Source: Paenarthrobacter ilicis (GTDB lineage Bacteria; Actinomycetota; Actinomycetes; Actinomycetales; Micrococcaceae). From it: DNA of 64,000 nucleotides. The first letter of the stretch is position 1; every line of letters starts with the position of its first letter. Positions 35,586 to 44,135 of the stretch are shown piece by piece. Where the stretch lies: assembly GCF_016907545.1 (NCBI RefSeq), contig NZ_JAFBCD010000001.1:1240001-1304000 (forward strand). Reading direction: 5' to 3'. Made by a program: the position numbers and the translations under genes. The notes under the pieces are model-generated. The model saw only the letters and a program-made list of their open reading frames with translations. It was not told where the DNA came from and did no database searches.

Positions 35586-36550
35586 GGGGTGTTTCCTGCG
35601 GATGCGGCGTTCCTGACGCGGGTGCGGTCCGGCGGGGTGAGCCATTGTTGGCTTTGGCCCAGGTCCGTGACGCTGTCCATCATGTTTCCGCCGTTGAGGG
35701 CCGCCGCGTCCGCTTCCGTGGGAGCTGTGAGGAACCAGGCCTCGTAGTGGTCATCCAGGACGCCGTGGGCTTGGGGCAGCCAGGCGGTGAAGACGGGTTT
35801 GCTTTCCACCTGCAGTTTTTTCAGGGGCTCGACGCCGGGCGCGTCACCGAGGATGAGCCTGGCTTTGGCTTGGGCGCCCAGGGCGATGTCGCCGGTGGCT
35901 TCGAAGTAGATGTCGGATTTCCAGAGCATGTTGCGGAACGCGCAGTAGTTGGAGGCTGCGAGTTTGAGGGGCAGTCCCAGTGGACTTGGTGCTGCGGGGC
36001 GTTCGATTTCGATGTAGCACCCCAGGTGGCCGTCCTTGTCGTATTGGGCGGAGACGGTGGTGTCCGTGACCACGAAGTCCAGGTTGGCCTGGTGTTTGGG
36101 CATGCCCCAGATTCCTTTGCCGCCCTTGACGGAGATTTCGGTGCTGACGGGGAGGTCCACCACGAACTGGCCCAGCTTGAACGTTTTTTGGAAGAGCAGG
36201 GGCAGGATGGGCGGGGCGGGCCGGGTGCCATGGGTGATGGCGATGGCCAGGGAGTATTCGATGTATTTGCCGATGTCCGTGGATTTGTAGTTGACCACCG
36301 TGACCACCAGCAGTCCTTTGCCACCCAGGCTGAAGGGGCGCATTTCGGAGCCGGGGAGGACGGACGCTGCGGCGCGTTTGTTGATGGGGAAGGCGGCCAT
36401 CAGTACGGGGGAGTCGTCGGAGTTCACGGGCATGACGTACTTGATTCCGTCGGCGAAGGCGTGCTGGCCGCGGAGCCGCTCCTGCCGGGCGGGGACCGGC
36501 GAGGGCACGAGTTTGAGCAGCGGGGTGAGCAGTTCCGTGAGGGTTTTCAT
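35582..36550 (-). CDS. Acetoacetate decarboxylase-like protein
   Basis: The 322-aa protein has the acetoacetate-decarboxylase (ADC) fold signature: an N-terminal strand region (YVMPVNSDDSPVLMAAF), a central GIWGMPKHQANLDF segment and a long C-terminal beta region. K152 in GMPKH aligns with the Schiff-base Lys115 of clostridial ADC; the neighbouring Lys116, which lowers its pKa, is replaced by His153. ADC-like proteins also include aldol and dehydratase-type enzymes, so decarboxylation is not certain. The ATG at 36550 overlaps the alpha/beta hydrolase stop by 4 nt. Confidence 0.78.
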   Translation of the reverse strand: MKTLTELLTPLLKLVPSPVPARQERLRGQHAFADGIKYVMPVNSDDSPVLMAAFPINKRAAASVLPGSEMRPFSLGGKGLLVVTVVNYKSTDIGKYIEYSLAIAITHGTRPAPPILPLLFQKTFKLGQFVVDLPVSTEISVKGGKGIWGMPKHQANLDFVVTDTTVSAQYDKDGHLGCYIEIERPAAPSPLGLPLKLAASNYCAFRNMLWKSDIYFEATGDIALGAQAKARLILGDAPGVEPLKKLQVESKPVFTAWLPQAHGVLDDHYEAWFLTAPTEADAAALNGGNMMDSVTDLGQSQQWLTPPDRTRVRNAASAGNTP

Positions 36551-37602
36551 GCGTGCAGCTCCTTGGTTCCGTTCAACTGTTGGATGATCACGGGGAAGGT
36601 GTCCTGCCAGGCGTGCTCGCCGAAGAACACGTCCAGGTGGCCGTAGCCGGGGATGAGGTGGAGGGAGTCCTTGCCCGGGCGGTGCTTCTGGAAGAACTCG
36701 AAGGTGCGTTGCTGGCTTTCGGGCAGGAAACAGAGGTTGTCCAGGCCGGCGATGAACGCGAACCTGGCGTCGGTCCGGGGCGCTTCGGCGGTGTAGTCCA
36801 TCGGCAGCTCGGGGTGGTTCCCGGCAGCCACCATGTGCCCGGCCTTGATGCTTCGGCCCATTTCTTCGAAGAACGTCACGGGGACTTCCGCGAACTCGCC
36901 TTCCAGCCATTGGTGGGTGGCGGCGTCGAGGTTTTCGTGGGACCAGAGGGCCGGGCGGCCGCTGCCGTAGGTGAAGCTGACCATCTTGCAGACGGTGCTG
37001 TGGCACTCGTGGTGCGTCGCTTTCACCAGTCCGCGGATTACCCGGGTGAAGTAGCCCTGTGACTTGTAGCCCCATGCCGGGGACAGGTAGGGGGTGAAGA
37101 TTTTGACGATGGGCGTGAGGTAGTCGATCTTGACCCGGGAGAATGCCGGGACCACGGGATGGAGGGACACGGCGTTGGACACGATGGTGTCCACCTGGGG
37201 GAGCAGCCCTGCCACTGCGGACATGGTGAACGAGGTTGATCCTTGGCAGTGGATCACGGCCTTCATGCTTTCGGCGCCGGTTGCCTTGAGAACGTGCTCG
37301 ACGGCGGCTGGATGGTCGTACACGGCGGCGTCGGCCAGCGTCCAGGAGAGGGGGTCCAGGTCGATGGAGGCCCTCCAGTTCAGCATCCACACATCCCAAC
37401 CGTCTTCCAGCAGGACATCCACCAGGGTGGTCCGGATGGGCGGCCTGAACAGTTCCGCCCTGACGCCGGAGCCGTGCACCAGCATGACGGGGCCCTTGGT
37501 GACCACGGCCGCGGACGTCACGTGGACCAGGTTCAGGGGCGTGTTGTCGCGCGCGCGGAACGGGATGACCTCGGTCCGGTGCCCGGCACGGGTGATGTTC
37601 AT
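36547..37602 (-). CDS. Alpha/beta hydrolase with probable Cys nucleophile
   Basis: An alpha/beta-hydrolase fold is indicated by the oxyanion motif VMLVHGSGVRAE (about residues 39-50), the nucleophile elbow VIHCQGS (116-122) and the C-terminal His in IPGYGHLDVFF (H322). The elbow has Cys119 where most members have Ser, and Ile in place of the first Gly, resembling the Cys-His-Asp triad of dienelactone hydrolases. A possible acid is the Asp in AGLDNLCF. Length is 351 aa, with no signal peptide. ATG 37602 shares 1 nt with the upstream stop (TGATG). In the operon it could open an ester, lactone or thioester product of the GMC oxidase; that is inference. Confidence 0.78.
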   Translation of the reverse strand: MNITRAGHRTEVIPFRARDNTPLNLVHVTSAAVVTKGPVMLVHGSGVRAELFRPPIRTTLVDVLLEDGWDVWMLNWRASIDLDPLSWTLADAAVYDHPAAVEHVLKATGAESMKAVIHCQGSTSFTMSAVAGLLPQVDTIVSNAVSLHPVVPAFSRVKIDYLTPIVKIFTPYLSPAWGYKSQGYFTRVIRGLVKATHHECHSTVCKMVSFTYGSGRPALWSHENLDAATHQWLEGEFAEVPVTFFEEMGRSIKAGHMVAAGNHPELPMDYTAEAPRTDARFAFIAGLDNLCFLPESQQRTFEFFQKHRPGKDSLHLIPGYGHLDVFFGEHAWQDTFPVIIQQLNGTKELHA

Positions 37603-39572
37603 CAGGTGGTTCCCTTCCGCGCGATGGTGATGGGCTCTTCAAGCAGCCGCACGGCGGGCAGGCCGGACGCCGGGACCAGCCGCACGTCGTCGGACTCCAC
37701 CAGGTGCCAGTCCCGGCAGACTGTGTCCACCATGAGCGGGTAGATGGTCAGGGAGCCGTCGGCGGCCAGGTGCAGGCGGAGGAAGCCTTTGTGGTCCTCT
37801 ATGGCTTGGCCGGACATCTTCCACGTGGACACTTCACCGCTGGGAGTCGCCACAATGAAGAGCGCAAACGCTTCACTGCCCACGACCCACCCACCCAGGT
37901 ACACCACGGCCAGTGCCAGGAGGAAGACCAACCCGTCCGGCCACGTGCCGGGCCAGGGAAGCAGTACTACGACGGCGGCACTCACCGCGAGCGCCGCCAG
38001 CTGGTACAGCGCGCCCCGGGCGAAGACGACCACGCCGGACCGGGCCATGCCCGCGGCATGGGAGAGCATCACAACGACGGCCAGCAGGAGCGGCATGGCC
38101 AGGACCATGATGCCCACCAGCAGTGGGGTGTTTCCCTGCGTCATGCTGTTGATGCTGTCCAGGAAGGATTCGCCCCTGAACGCGCTGAAGACCGTCCACA
38201 GGGCCAGTGCGGCGATCACGTGGACGAGTCCCAGCCACACTCCCAATCCCGGATTCCGGAGGGGAAGCCAATAAGGCGAGAAGGGGTTTGCCAACCGTTT
38301 GCCCAGATGCCGCGACTCCGCGGGGCCCGGGAAGGTGGCGGGCGTCCTGGTGAATCGACGGGCACCGGGTCCCTGGCGTTCTTGACGCATCGCGACCGAT
38401 CCGCTTGCCCCGTCAACCGGCGCGGGGAGGGCCACCTCCTCCGGCAGCCAGTGCGCGTCGGAGAGGTATGCGCCGCCCAGGCCGCAGGTGATCATCTGGG
38501 TCCTGGCGGGATCCGCGGGAAAGCCCTGGTCATCGCCGGGTGCCCATTGTTGGTAGCGGGAGTAGTGGTGCAGATCCCCGGAGAGCCACAGCCGGACGCT
38601 GGCGCCGGTGGGTTGGAAAGCGCTGGAGCCGGGATCGAAACGGCGGCGGAGGTAGTCCTGTTCAAAGAAATCCACCTGCCCTAATTCGCTGCTGCCGTGG
38701 GCCACCTTCACCCAGAAGGGAGCTGCGACACACAGGATGATCGCGTCCCCTGGCTGCAGCTGGAGGGTGACGTTCCGGTAGAAGTAATCCAGCTGGGGCT
38801 CATCAATGTACTGGCCCAGTTGGCTGTCCAGGCCCAGGAGCCACCACCCGGGTGTTCCGCCCCCGCCCTTGTCCCCGTCCCCGCCCTTGTCCCCGTCCCT
38901 GCCCTTGCCTTGGTCCGGTGCCTTGCCGGTGAGCCGGACGGCGAAGTAGCTGCGCGTCTGGATGGTCCGCCAGGCGCCGATGTTCCGCTGTCGCGTGAAG
39001 GTCCGGATGAAGGAGGTGAGGCCGTCATACCAATCGTGGTTCCCGGGGAGGGCCAGCATCACCGGACCCGTTTGGGCGGGGAACGCCGTCCTGTACGGAC
39101 CTACCATCCGGTCCTGGTACGCGGCAGGAGACGCCACGGGGTACACCTCATCGCCACCCAGTACCAGCAGCCTGCCCCGGGGAAGCTCACGGCCGCCAAC
39201 GGCCAGGGTGTCCTGGGCCAGCAGGGAGGCCACCGTATACGTGGGGTCGAACCCGTCCCCGAGGTCCGCGGCGTAGTCGATCCACATGTCCGTGGCGGCG
39301 GGGCCGGTGTGAAGCTCCGCCGGCCCGGGGAGACCGCGGCTTCCCACGACGGGCTGGGCAGGCTGTCCCGGGGCGGGCAGCCTGTCCAGGCGCAGGTGAT
39401 CCGACGGGAAACTACCCTCCAGCTCACGCTTATCACCAAAATCAGCGAAAACGGTGGCTGCCATGACCTTCAGCGCCGTCCGTGCCAGCGACATCGGCGA
39501 GAGCCAGCGGACCGCTGCCTGGGGAGTGAAACCCAGGACCGCGCGGTGGTCAGCGAGCTCCCTGCTTTTCAT
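37602..39572 (-). CDS. Metallophosphoesterase with C-terminal membrane domain
   Basis: The first about 390 of 656 residues form a calcineurin-like phosphoesterase domain: D95/D99 (DMWIDYAAD), GGDEVYP (D141), GNHD (177-180) and GDLHHY (332-336) supply the expected metal ligands, although the first DxH motif is replaced by DxxxD. A Gly/Asp/Lys tandem repeat (DGDKGGDGDKGGGG) interrupts the domain at about 222-238. Four hydrophobic segments follow at about 442-464, 483-505, 519-540 and 545-572, then a soluble C-terminal beta-rich tail. ATG 39572 overlaps the GMC stop as ATGA. The substrate may be a phospholipid or prenyl phosphate, but this is not shown. Confidence 0.75.
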   Translation of the reverse strand: MKSRELADHRAVLGFTPQAAVRWLSPMSLARTALKVMAATVFADFGDKRELEGSFPSDHLRLDRLPAPGQPAQPVVGSRGLPGPAELHTGPAATDMWIDYAADLGDGFDPTYTVASLLAQDTLAVGGRELPRGRLLVLGGDEVYPVASPAAYQDRMVGPYRTAFPAQTGPVMLALPGNHDWYDGLTSFIRTFTRQRNIGAWRTIQTRSYFAVRLTGKAPDQGKGRDGDKGGDGDKGGGGTPGWWLLGLDSQLGQYIDEPQLDYFYRNVTLQLQPGDAIILCVAAPFWVKVAHGSSELGQVDFFEQDYLRRRFDPGSSAFQPTGASVRLWLSGDLHHYSRYQQWAPGDDQGFPADPARTQMITCGLGGAYLSDAHWLPEEVALPAPVDGASGSVAMRQERQGPGARRFTRTPATFPGPAESRHLGKRLANPFSPYWLPLRNPGLGVWLGLVHVIAALALWTVFSAFRGESFLDSINSMTQGNTPLLVGIMVLAMPLLLAVVVMLSHAAGMARSGVVVFARGALYQLAALAVSAAVVVLLPWPGTWPDGLVFLLALAVVYLGGWVVGSEAFALFIVATPSGEVSTWKMSGQAIEDHKGFLRLHLAADGSLTIYPLMVDTVCRDWHLVESDDVRLVPASGLPAVRLLEEPITIARKGTT

Positions 39573-42193
39573 TGCTTTGGCTTGAGGGGGACCGGGACGC
39601 GGCGCCGGGCACGCCCGTACACCTGCCACAGTTCGCCGCCGAACAGTTTCGCGAATGCCAGCAGGCCCGCTGCCGGCGAAGGACCTTCGGCGCGGAACGT
39701 TGTCAGCTGTTTGGCGAAATCCAGCGGACGGATGAAAAGGATGCCCGCGCCGACGATTCCGTCGGTGTCGGTGTGGGTGTCGGTGTCGGATCCGCCTGCG
39801 CCGGGTGGCTCCCCGGGCGGTACGTGCCCCCTCAGGATGGTGGCCTGCAGCGTGGTGGTGTCCGGCCAGAGATCGAAACCGGCGTCGTTGCGGATGAGCT
39901 TATGGCCGGTGAACGTGAAAGGCGTCCCACCCGGGTCCCGCAACCACAACCGGTACACCATGCGCCTGGCCGTCCTGCCGTCGTCGGACTTGTCCTCCAC
40001 AAACAGGTTGAACCATCCCCTCTCCACCGGCATGCGGCCGCCGAAATAATCGGCCAGAACATAGCCCCCTGCCGTTGCCGGGTGCAGCGGGTCAGCCACG
40101 AACGCCGCCATGTCCTCCGCGGTGATGGTCAGCTCGAACATGATCTTCCGGCTGCGGTCCCGGCCCAGGCTCCGGCCCTTCTCCGGGTCCGTCACGCCCG
40201 GGCTGAACCAGCCGTGCATCTGTTCGGTAAACCGCACCGACGTGGGATTCTCTGCTTTCCCGGCGGGTGAGCCCAGGCCACGATCGGCCCGGTCCGGCGC
40301 GGCCACGGCGCTCGCAGGCTGCTCGGCCCGGGCGCCCTTTCCCTTGGTGGCATCCGGGGCCAGGGCGCGCGGAGCCAGCGCACCGACGTCGACGACGGCG
40401 CCAGCCGCCTTCTGCTGGAGCGGCACCACTTCGTCGTGCCCACCGGGGCCCATGGCATCCGCTGGACGGATGCCCCTGCGCCCGACGGTGCTGGCGCCGG
40501 CGAGCATGTGGGCGCAGGCCCGTTCGGCGAAAGCAGCGATGGTCAGGGAAGGATTGGCGCCCACGGGACCCGGCATGGCGGCGCCATCCACCACGAAAAG
40601 GCCCGGATAGCCGAAGACTTCTCCGTACTGGTCGCAGACCGCCTCGCCCGGATGCCTGCCCGACGGTGCACCGCCGATAGGGTGCACGGTGATGACGCGC
40701 TTGGCCCACCAGAGCGGATTGTCGATGAAATTGCCGTCGAGGTCCCGGGCGATCGATTCCATGGTGGACCGGACCCGGCCGAAGTACTCCTTGGAGGTGG
40801 CCATGGTCCAGGCAATGGCGAGCCGTCCATCGCGGAGCGTCATCACGCCGTCCGGGATATCCCTGCCCATGCCCAGCAGCGGCACTGAGCTGGATGACAG
40901 CCGTCCGTCACCCAACGCGGCGGCGAGATCGGCAGAGACATTGGACCGTCCGGCGTCGAACAGCCTGTCCTTGAACAGTTGCCCCGCAACTTTGGCGGTC
41001 CTCTTGACCGTGGTGCGCAGCTGGGCGGTTTCGATCAGCCAGTTCATGAACGCGGGGTACCCGGCGTCCTCCACGTAGTAGCCACGGCCTTCACCGTCGT
41101 CGTCGTTGGAGTCCGGCACCCTGATCGCAGTGGTGATGACGGGTCCTTTGCTGCCGGTCAGCGTCCGCACGCCGGGCCGCGAACCATCGGTGGCCGGAAT
41201 CTTGGTGTCCATGATGAACGTCAGCAGATCGCCGTTGCCGCTGAACCGGGTGCCCAAGGCGTCGCTAAGGGCCGGGAGGGAGCCCCGGTTGCGGAGCAAG
41301 AGGAAATTGGTGCCGAACGTGCCGGCACCAAGGATGAGCCGGCGGCAATGGACGATGCGTTCGGTCAGCAATCCGCCCCGGCGTTCCGGACTGTGCACCA
41401 CGTACCGGACCTCGTAGCCACCGTGATCCAAGGGCCGGATCCCGCGGACGTCGTGAAACGTCCGGACGTCTGCCCCTTTGCTTGCAGCCGCGGACACGTA
41501 GTTGTGGTCCAGGGTGTTCTTGGCGCCGGCGTTGCAGCCGATGTCGCATTCGCCGCTGAGGGTGCAGGTGGTCCGCACCGTCTCCGGTCCGTGGATGCTG
41601 CCGTAGTAGGGGAGGGGAAGGGTGCGGTTGGTGCGCGGCAGCGGGTCCGGGCCTGCGCTGAAGGTGACGGCCAGGGGAGGGCGGGAGATGGCCAGCCCAA
41701 GGTTGGCCGCGGTGGCCTCCATGGCCAGGGTTTTCGCCGTGTCCTCGTAGGGGTAGGGGACGGGATCAAGCATGGCCTCGGCGGCGTCGTACCAAGGGTC
41801 CAGATCCGCGCGGGTAAAAGGCCAGTTTTCGTAGCCGCCACCCGGAATGGGGGACTCAGTCACAAACCATTTCTCGTCCTTGCGGAGCAGCACGTTGGCG
41901 TAAATCAGCGAGCCGCCGCCCAGTCCGCTGGACACCAGGCCCTCAGTCCCGCGGAAGGTCCAGGCATCAAAGAGGCCATACAGGCCGCGGTCCGGATCCC
42001 AGAAGTTCCGGCCCATTTCCGACGGCGAGCGGGCGAAGCTTCCGGGCGGGTAGGGTTTTCCGCGCTCCATAAGCACCACGGATTCTCCCGCCGCAGCCAA
42101 CCGCAGTGCCGCGACCGAGCCGCCGAAACCCGATCCGACCACAACGGCATCAACTTTTTCGACGCCGTCGTTCCCGGTCCCCAGACGACCCAT
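39569..42193 (-). CDS. GMC-family FAD oxidoreductase (cholesterol-oxidase-like) with C-terminal extension
   Basis: The first about 565 of 874 residues match GMC/cholesterol oxidase-type flavoenzymes: FAD motif VVGSGFGGSVAALRL (18-32), VSSGLGGGSLIYAN (87-100), a Cys cluster C210-C216-C220 in TCTLSGECDIGCNAGAKN, and the active-site His504 (VHPIGG) and Asn547 (GANPSLT) equivalents. An Ala/Gly/Pro linker leads to a separate domain (about 650-874) that begins FTEQMHGWFSPG. This domain carries a DTDTHTDTD repeat. I start at ATG 42193, with GAGAGGAA upstream; ATG 42229 is possible. It is the first gene of the seven-gene operon and probably oxidises a sterol-like or other lipid alcohol. Confidence 0.85.
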   Translation of the reverse strand: MGRLGTGNDGVEKVDAVVVGSGFGGSVAALRLAAAGESVVLMERGKPYPPGSFARSPSEMGRNFWDPDRGLYGLFDAWTFRGTEGLVSSGLGGGSLIYANVLLRKDEKWFVTESPIPGGGYENWPFTRADLDPWYDAAEAMLDPVPYPYEDTAKTLAMEATAANLGLAISRPPLAVTFSAGPDPLPRTNRTLPLPYYGSIHGPETVRTTCTLSGECDIGCNAGAKNTLDHNYVSAAASKGADVRTFHDVRGIRPLDHGGYEVRYVVHSPERRGGLLTERIVHCRRLILGAGTFGTNFLLLRNRGSLPALSDALGTRFSGNGDLLTFIMDTKIPATDGSRPGVRTLTGSKGPVITTAIRVPDSNDDDGEGRGYYVEDAGYPAFMNWLIETAQLRTTVKRTAKVAGQLFKDRLFDAGRSNVSADLAAALGDGRLSSSSVPLLGMGRDIPDGVMTLRDGRLAIAWTMATSKEYFGRVRSTMESIARDLDGNFIDNPLWWAKRVITVHPIGGAPSGRHPGEAVCDQYGEVFGYPGLFVVDGAAMPGPVGANPSLTIAAFAERACAHMLAGASTVGRRGIRPADAMGPGGHDEVVPLQQKAAGAVVDVGALAPRALAPDATKGKGARAEQPASAVAAPDRADRGLGSPAGKAENPTSVRFTEQMHGWFSPGVTDPEKGRSLGRDRSRKIMFELTITAEDMAAFVADPLHPATAGGYVLADYFGGRMPVERGWFNLFVEDKSDDGRTARRMVYRLWLRDPGGTPFTFTGHKLIRNDAGFDLWPDTTTLQATILRGHVPPGEPPGAGGSDTDTHTDTDGIVGAGILFIRPLDFAKQLTTFRAEGPSPAAGLLAFAKLFGGELWQVYGRARRRVPVPLKPKQ

Positions 42194-42345
42194 GGCCGTT
42201 CCTCTCACGGAGAGATTTCGTACAGCCAAACGGAGGGGCCGGGCCTGGCCGAGCGGTGCCTTCGCGGACTATGGGCCTTATGTTCCCACCGGGGAGCGGT
42301 TCTGTAAATGATGTGGAGTAAATGGGCAGCTGGCATGATGTCCGC

Positions 42346-42951
42346 ATGAGCCACGTCACATGCGATCTCACCATTTCACTGGACGGCTACGTCGCCGGTC
42401 CCCATCAAAGCCTGCAACAGCCACTGGGTGTTGGCGGTGAAAGCCTGCACCGCTGGCAATTCGAGGAACGTGGTGCCAACGCCGCCCACGTTGAAGGCAT
42501 CCTCGCGGCAGGGGCATTCATCATGGGGCGGAACATGTTCGCTGGTCCGGGACCCGGCCCCTGGGATGCGGGCTGGCGCGGGTGGTGGGATGAGGAGCCG
42601 CCCTACCACGCGCCCGTTTATGTGCTGACCCACCATGTGCGCGAGCCCTTGGTGATGGAGGGGGGAACAACCTTCCACTTCGTGGATGAGGGTATTGAAG
42701 CGGTCCTGTCCCGGGCGGCGGAGGCTGCCGGCGACCGGAACGTGGCCGTAGCAGGAGGTGCATCCACCGCCCGTCAGTTCCTGGCCGCGGGCTTGATGGA
42801 CGAGCTGCGGTTGCACATCGCGCCCGTGATCCTCGGCGGAGGTGAACGGCTTCTGGACGGAGTGGGGAACCTGGAATTGGAACCGACATCCGTCAGCGGC
42901 ACGGGCTTGGTGACGCATGTGACGTACAAAGTGGGTGGGCTTGGGGGTTAG
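42346..42951 (+). CDS. Dihydrofolate reductase-fold protein (RibD C-terminal family)
   Basis: The 201-aa product belongs to the DHFR/RibD C-terminal family of NADPH reductases. Motifs are CDLTISLDGYVAGP near the N-terminus, IMGRNMF, VAVAGGASTARQFLAAGLMDEL and IAPVILGGGERLL. Most of these stand-alone proteins have unknown substrates and are not true DHFRs. The start ATG 42346 gives the canonical N-terminus; an ATG at 42322 with GGAG only 3 nt away is an alternative. Confidence 0.85.
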   Translation: MSHVTCDLTISLDGYVAGPHQSLQQPLGVGGESLHRWQFEERGANAAHVEGILAAGAFIMGRNMFAGPGPGPWDAGWRGWWDEEPPYHAPVYVLTHHVREPLVMEGGTTFHFVDEGIEAVLSRAAEAAGDRNVAVAGGASTARQFLAAGLMDELRLHIAPVILGGGERLLDGVGNLELEPTSVSGTGLVTHVTYKVGGLGG

Positions 42952-42980
42952 GCGTCGGACACAGTACAGAATTGCGTGAA

Positions 42981-42992
42981 TACAATATTGGA
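42981..42992 (+). promoter_or_regulatory. Probable -10 element of a leaderless cmtR transcript
   Basis: TACAAT at 42981-42986 ends 5 nt before the ATG at 42992, which places the transcription start at or beside the first base of that codon. No ribosome-binding site precedes this ATG, which fits leaderless translation, common in actinobacteria. The surrounding AATACAATATTGGATG region may also be the CmtR operator. Confidence 0.5.
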
Positions 42993-43333
42993 TGTACTTT
43001 TGCGGCATGGAGACGCTCACCCAGGCACCCGTGCTGGCCAGGTTCGGCTATGCGGTGTCAGACCCCACCCGTGCCCGGATTCTCCTGGCACTTTCCCACG
43101 CTCCGTCCTACCCCTCTGACCTCGCCGAGCTGACGGGGGTGTCGCGGCAGAGTATGTCCAACCACCTGACGTGCCTCCGCGGGTGCGGTCTGGTTGTTGC
43201 CGTTCCTGATGGGCGGCGGAGCCGGTATGAGCTGGCGGACACCCGCCTCGGTCATGCCATCCAGGACTTGCTTGGTGTCGTCCTCGCAGTGGATCCGGCC
43301 TGCTGCGCCCCGGACGGGACTTGCACGGCATGA
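42992..43333 (+). CDS. cmtR: CmtR-like Cd(II)/Pb(II)-sensing ArsR-family repressor
   Basis: CmtR represses metal-export genes and is released by Cd or Pb. The winged-helix region reads PSDLAELTGVSRQSMSNHL and continues into CLRGCGLVV, identical in its key part to mycobacterial CmtR. C61 and C65 match the sensor Cys57/Cys61, and the third ligand could be C104, C105 or C111 in the C-terminal DPACCAPDGTC. The ATG at 42992 fits a leaderless transcript; ATG 43007 is an alternative that would lose an extra Cys (C4). The stop overlaps the next gene as ATGA. Confidence 0.88.
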   Translation: MYFCGMETLTQAPVLARFGYAVSDPTRARILLALSHAPSYPSDLAELTGVSRQSMSNHLTCLRGCGLVVAVPDGRRSRYELADTRLGHAIQDLLGVVLAVDPACCAPDGTCTA

Positions 43334-44106
43334 GTGCACTTCCACAGGCTTCGACTCCACAGGCTTCGACGTCGGACCGCCGGCTCGTTTTGAGGCGGCG
43401 TATTCGTCTGTTTGCGGCCGCAACCATTACCTACAACGTCATTGAGGCGGCCGTAGCACTCTGGGCCGGAGGAGTGGCGGACTCCTCGGCATTGATTGGT
43501 TTCGGGCTCGACTCCATCATCGAAGTAACCTCGGCGCTGGCGTTGTCCTGGCAGTTCGCCGCAAAGGATCCGGAGCGGCGCGAGCACTTGACCCTGCGGA
43601 TCATAGCGCTGTCCTTCTTTGCCCTTGCGGCCTTCGTTGCGGTGGACGCGGTCCGCTCGCTGACCGGAGAGGGGGAGGCCCGGCACTCCATGGCGGGAAT
43701 CGTGATTGCCGCCCTGAGTCTGGCGGTCATGCCCGTGTTGTCCTGGGCTCAACGCCGTGCCGGCCGCGAGCTCGGTTCCAGGACCACGGTTGCGGATTCC
43801 AAGCAGACCCTCCTGTGCACTTATCTCTCCGCCGTCCTGTTGATCGGCTTGGTCCTGAACAGCGCCCTGGGCTGGTGGTGGGCGGATGCGGGTGCGGCCC
43901 TGGTTATCGCGGGGATCGCGGTCCGGGAAGGCGTCAATGCCTGGCGGGGCGAGGCGTGCTGCGCGGTTCCATCCCGGGATCCCGGCCATGCCGGGGAGGA
44001 GGTTGTTGCCCTCGGGGGTTGTTGCGCAGGCTGTGGAGTGGAATCCGCGGGGAAATCCGGCCTGATACCTCTTGCGTCCCGGCCGCACTCCGGCCCAGTC
44101 CAGTAA
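43330..44106 (+). CDS. Cation diffusion facilitator-like transporter with Cys-rich tail
   Basis: The 258-aa protein has about six hydrophobic segments and two Asp-containing helices of the CDF type (DSSALIGFGLDSIIEV at about residues 48-63 and WWADAGAALVIAG near 180-195). These fit a proton-coupled exporter of divalent cations. The usual cytoplasmic CDF domain is replaced by a short tail with GEACCAVP and GGCCAGCGVES, five to six Cys that could bind soft metals. Translational coupling to cmtR points to Cd/Pb or Zn export. The start ATG 43330 overlaps the cmtR stop. Confidence 0.82.
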   Translation: MSALPQASTPQASTSDRRLVLRRRIRLFAAATITYNVIEAAVALWAGGVADSSALIGFGLDSIIEVTSALALSWQFAAKDPERREHLTLRIIALSFFALAAFVAVDAVRSLTGEGEARHSMAGIVIAALSLAVMPVLSWAQRRAGRELGSRTTVADSKQTLLCTYLSAVLLIGLVLNSALGWWWADAGAALVIAGIAVREGVNAWRGEACCAVPSRDPGHAGEEVVALGGCCAGCGVESAGKSGLIPLASRPHSGPVQ

Positions 44107-44135
44107 ATGTCGCCCAGTCGCTGTACACTCAATTA

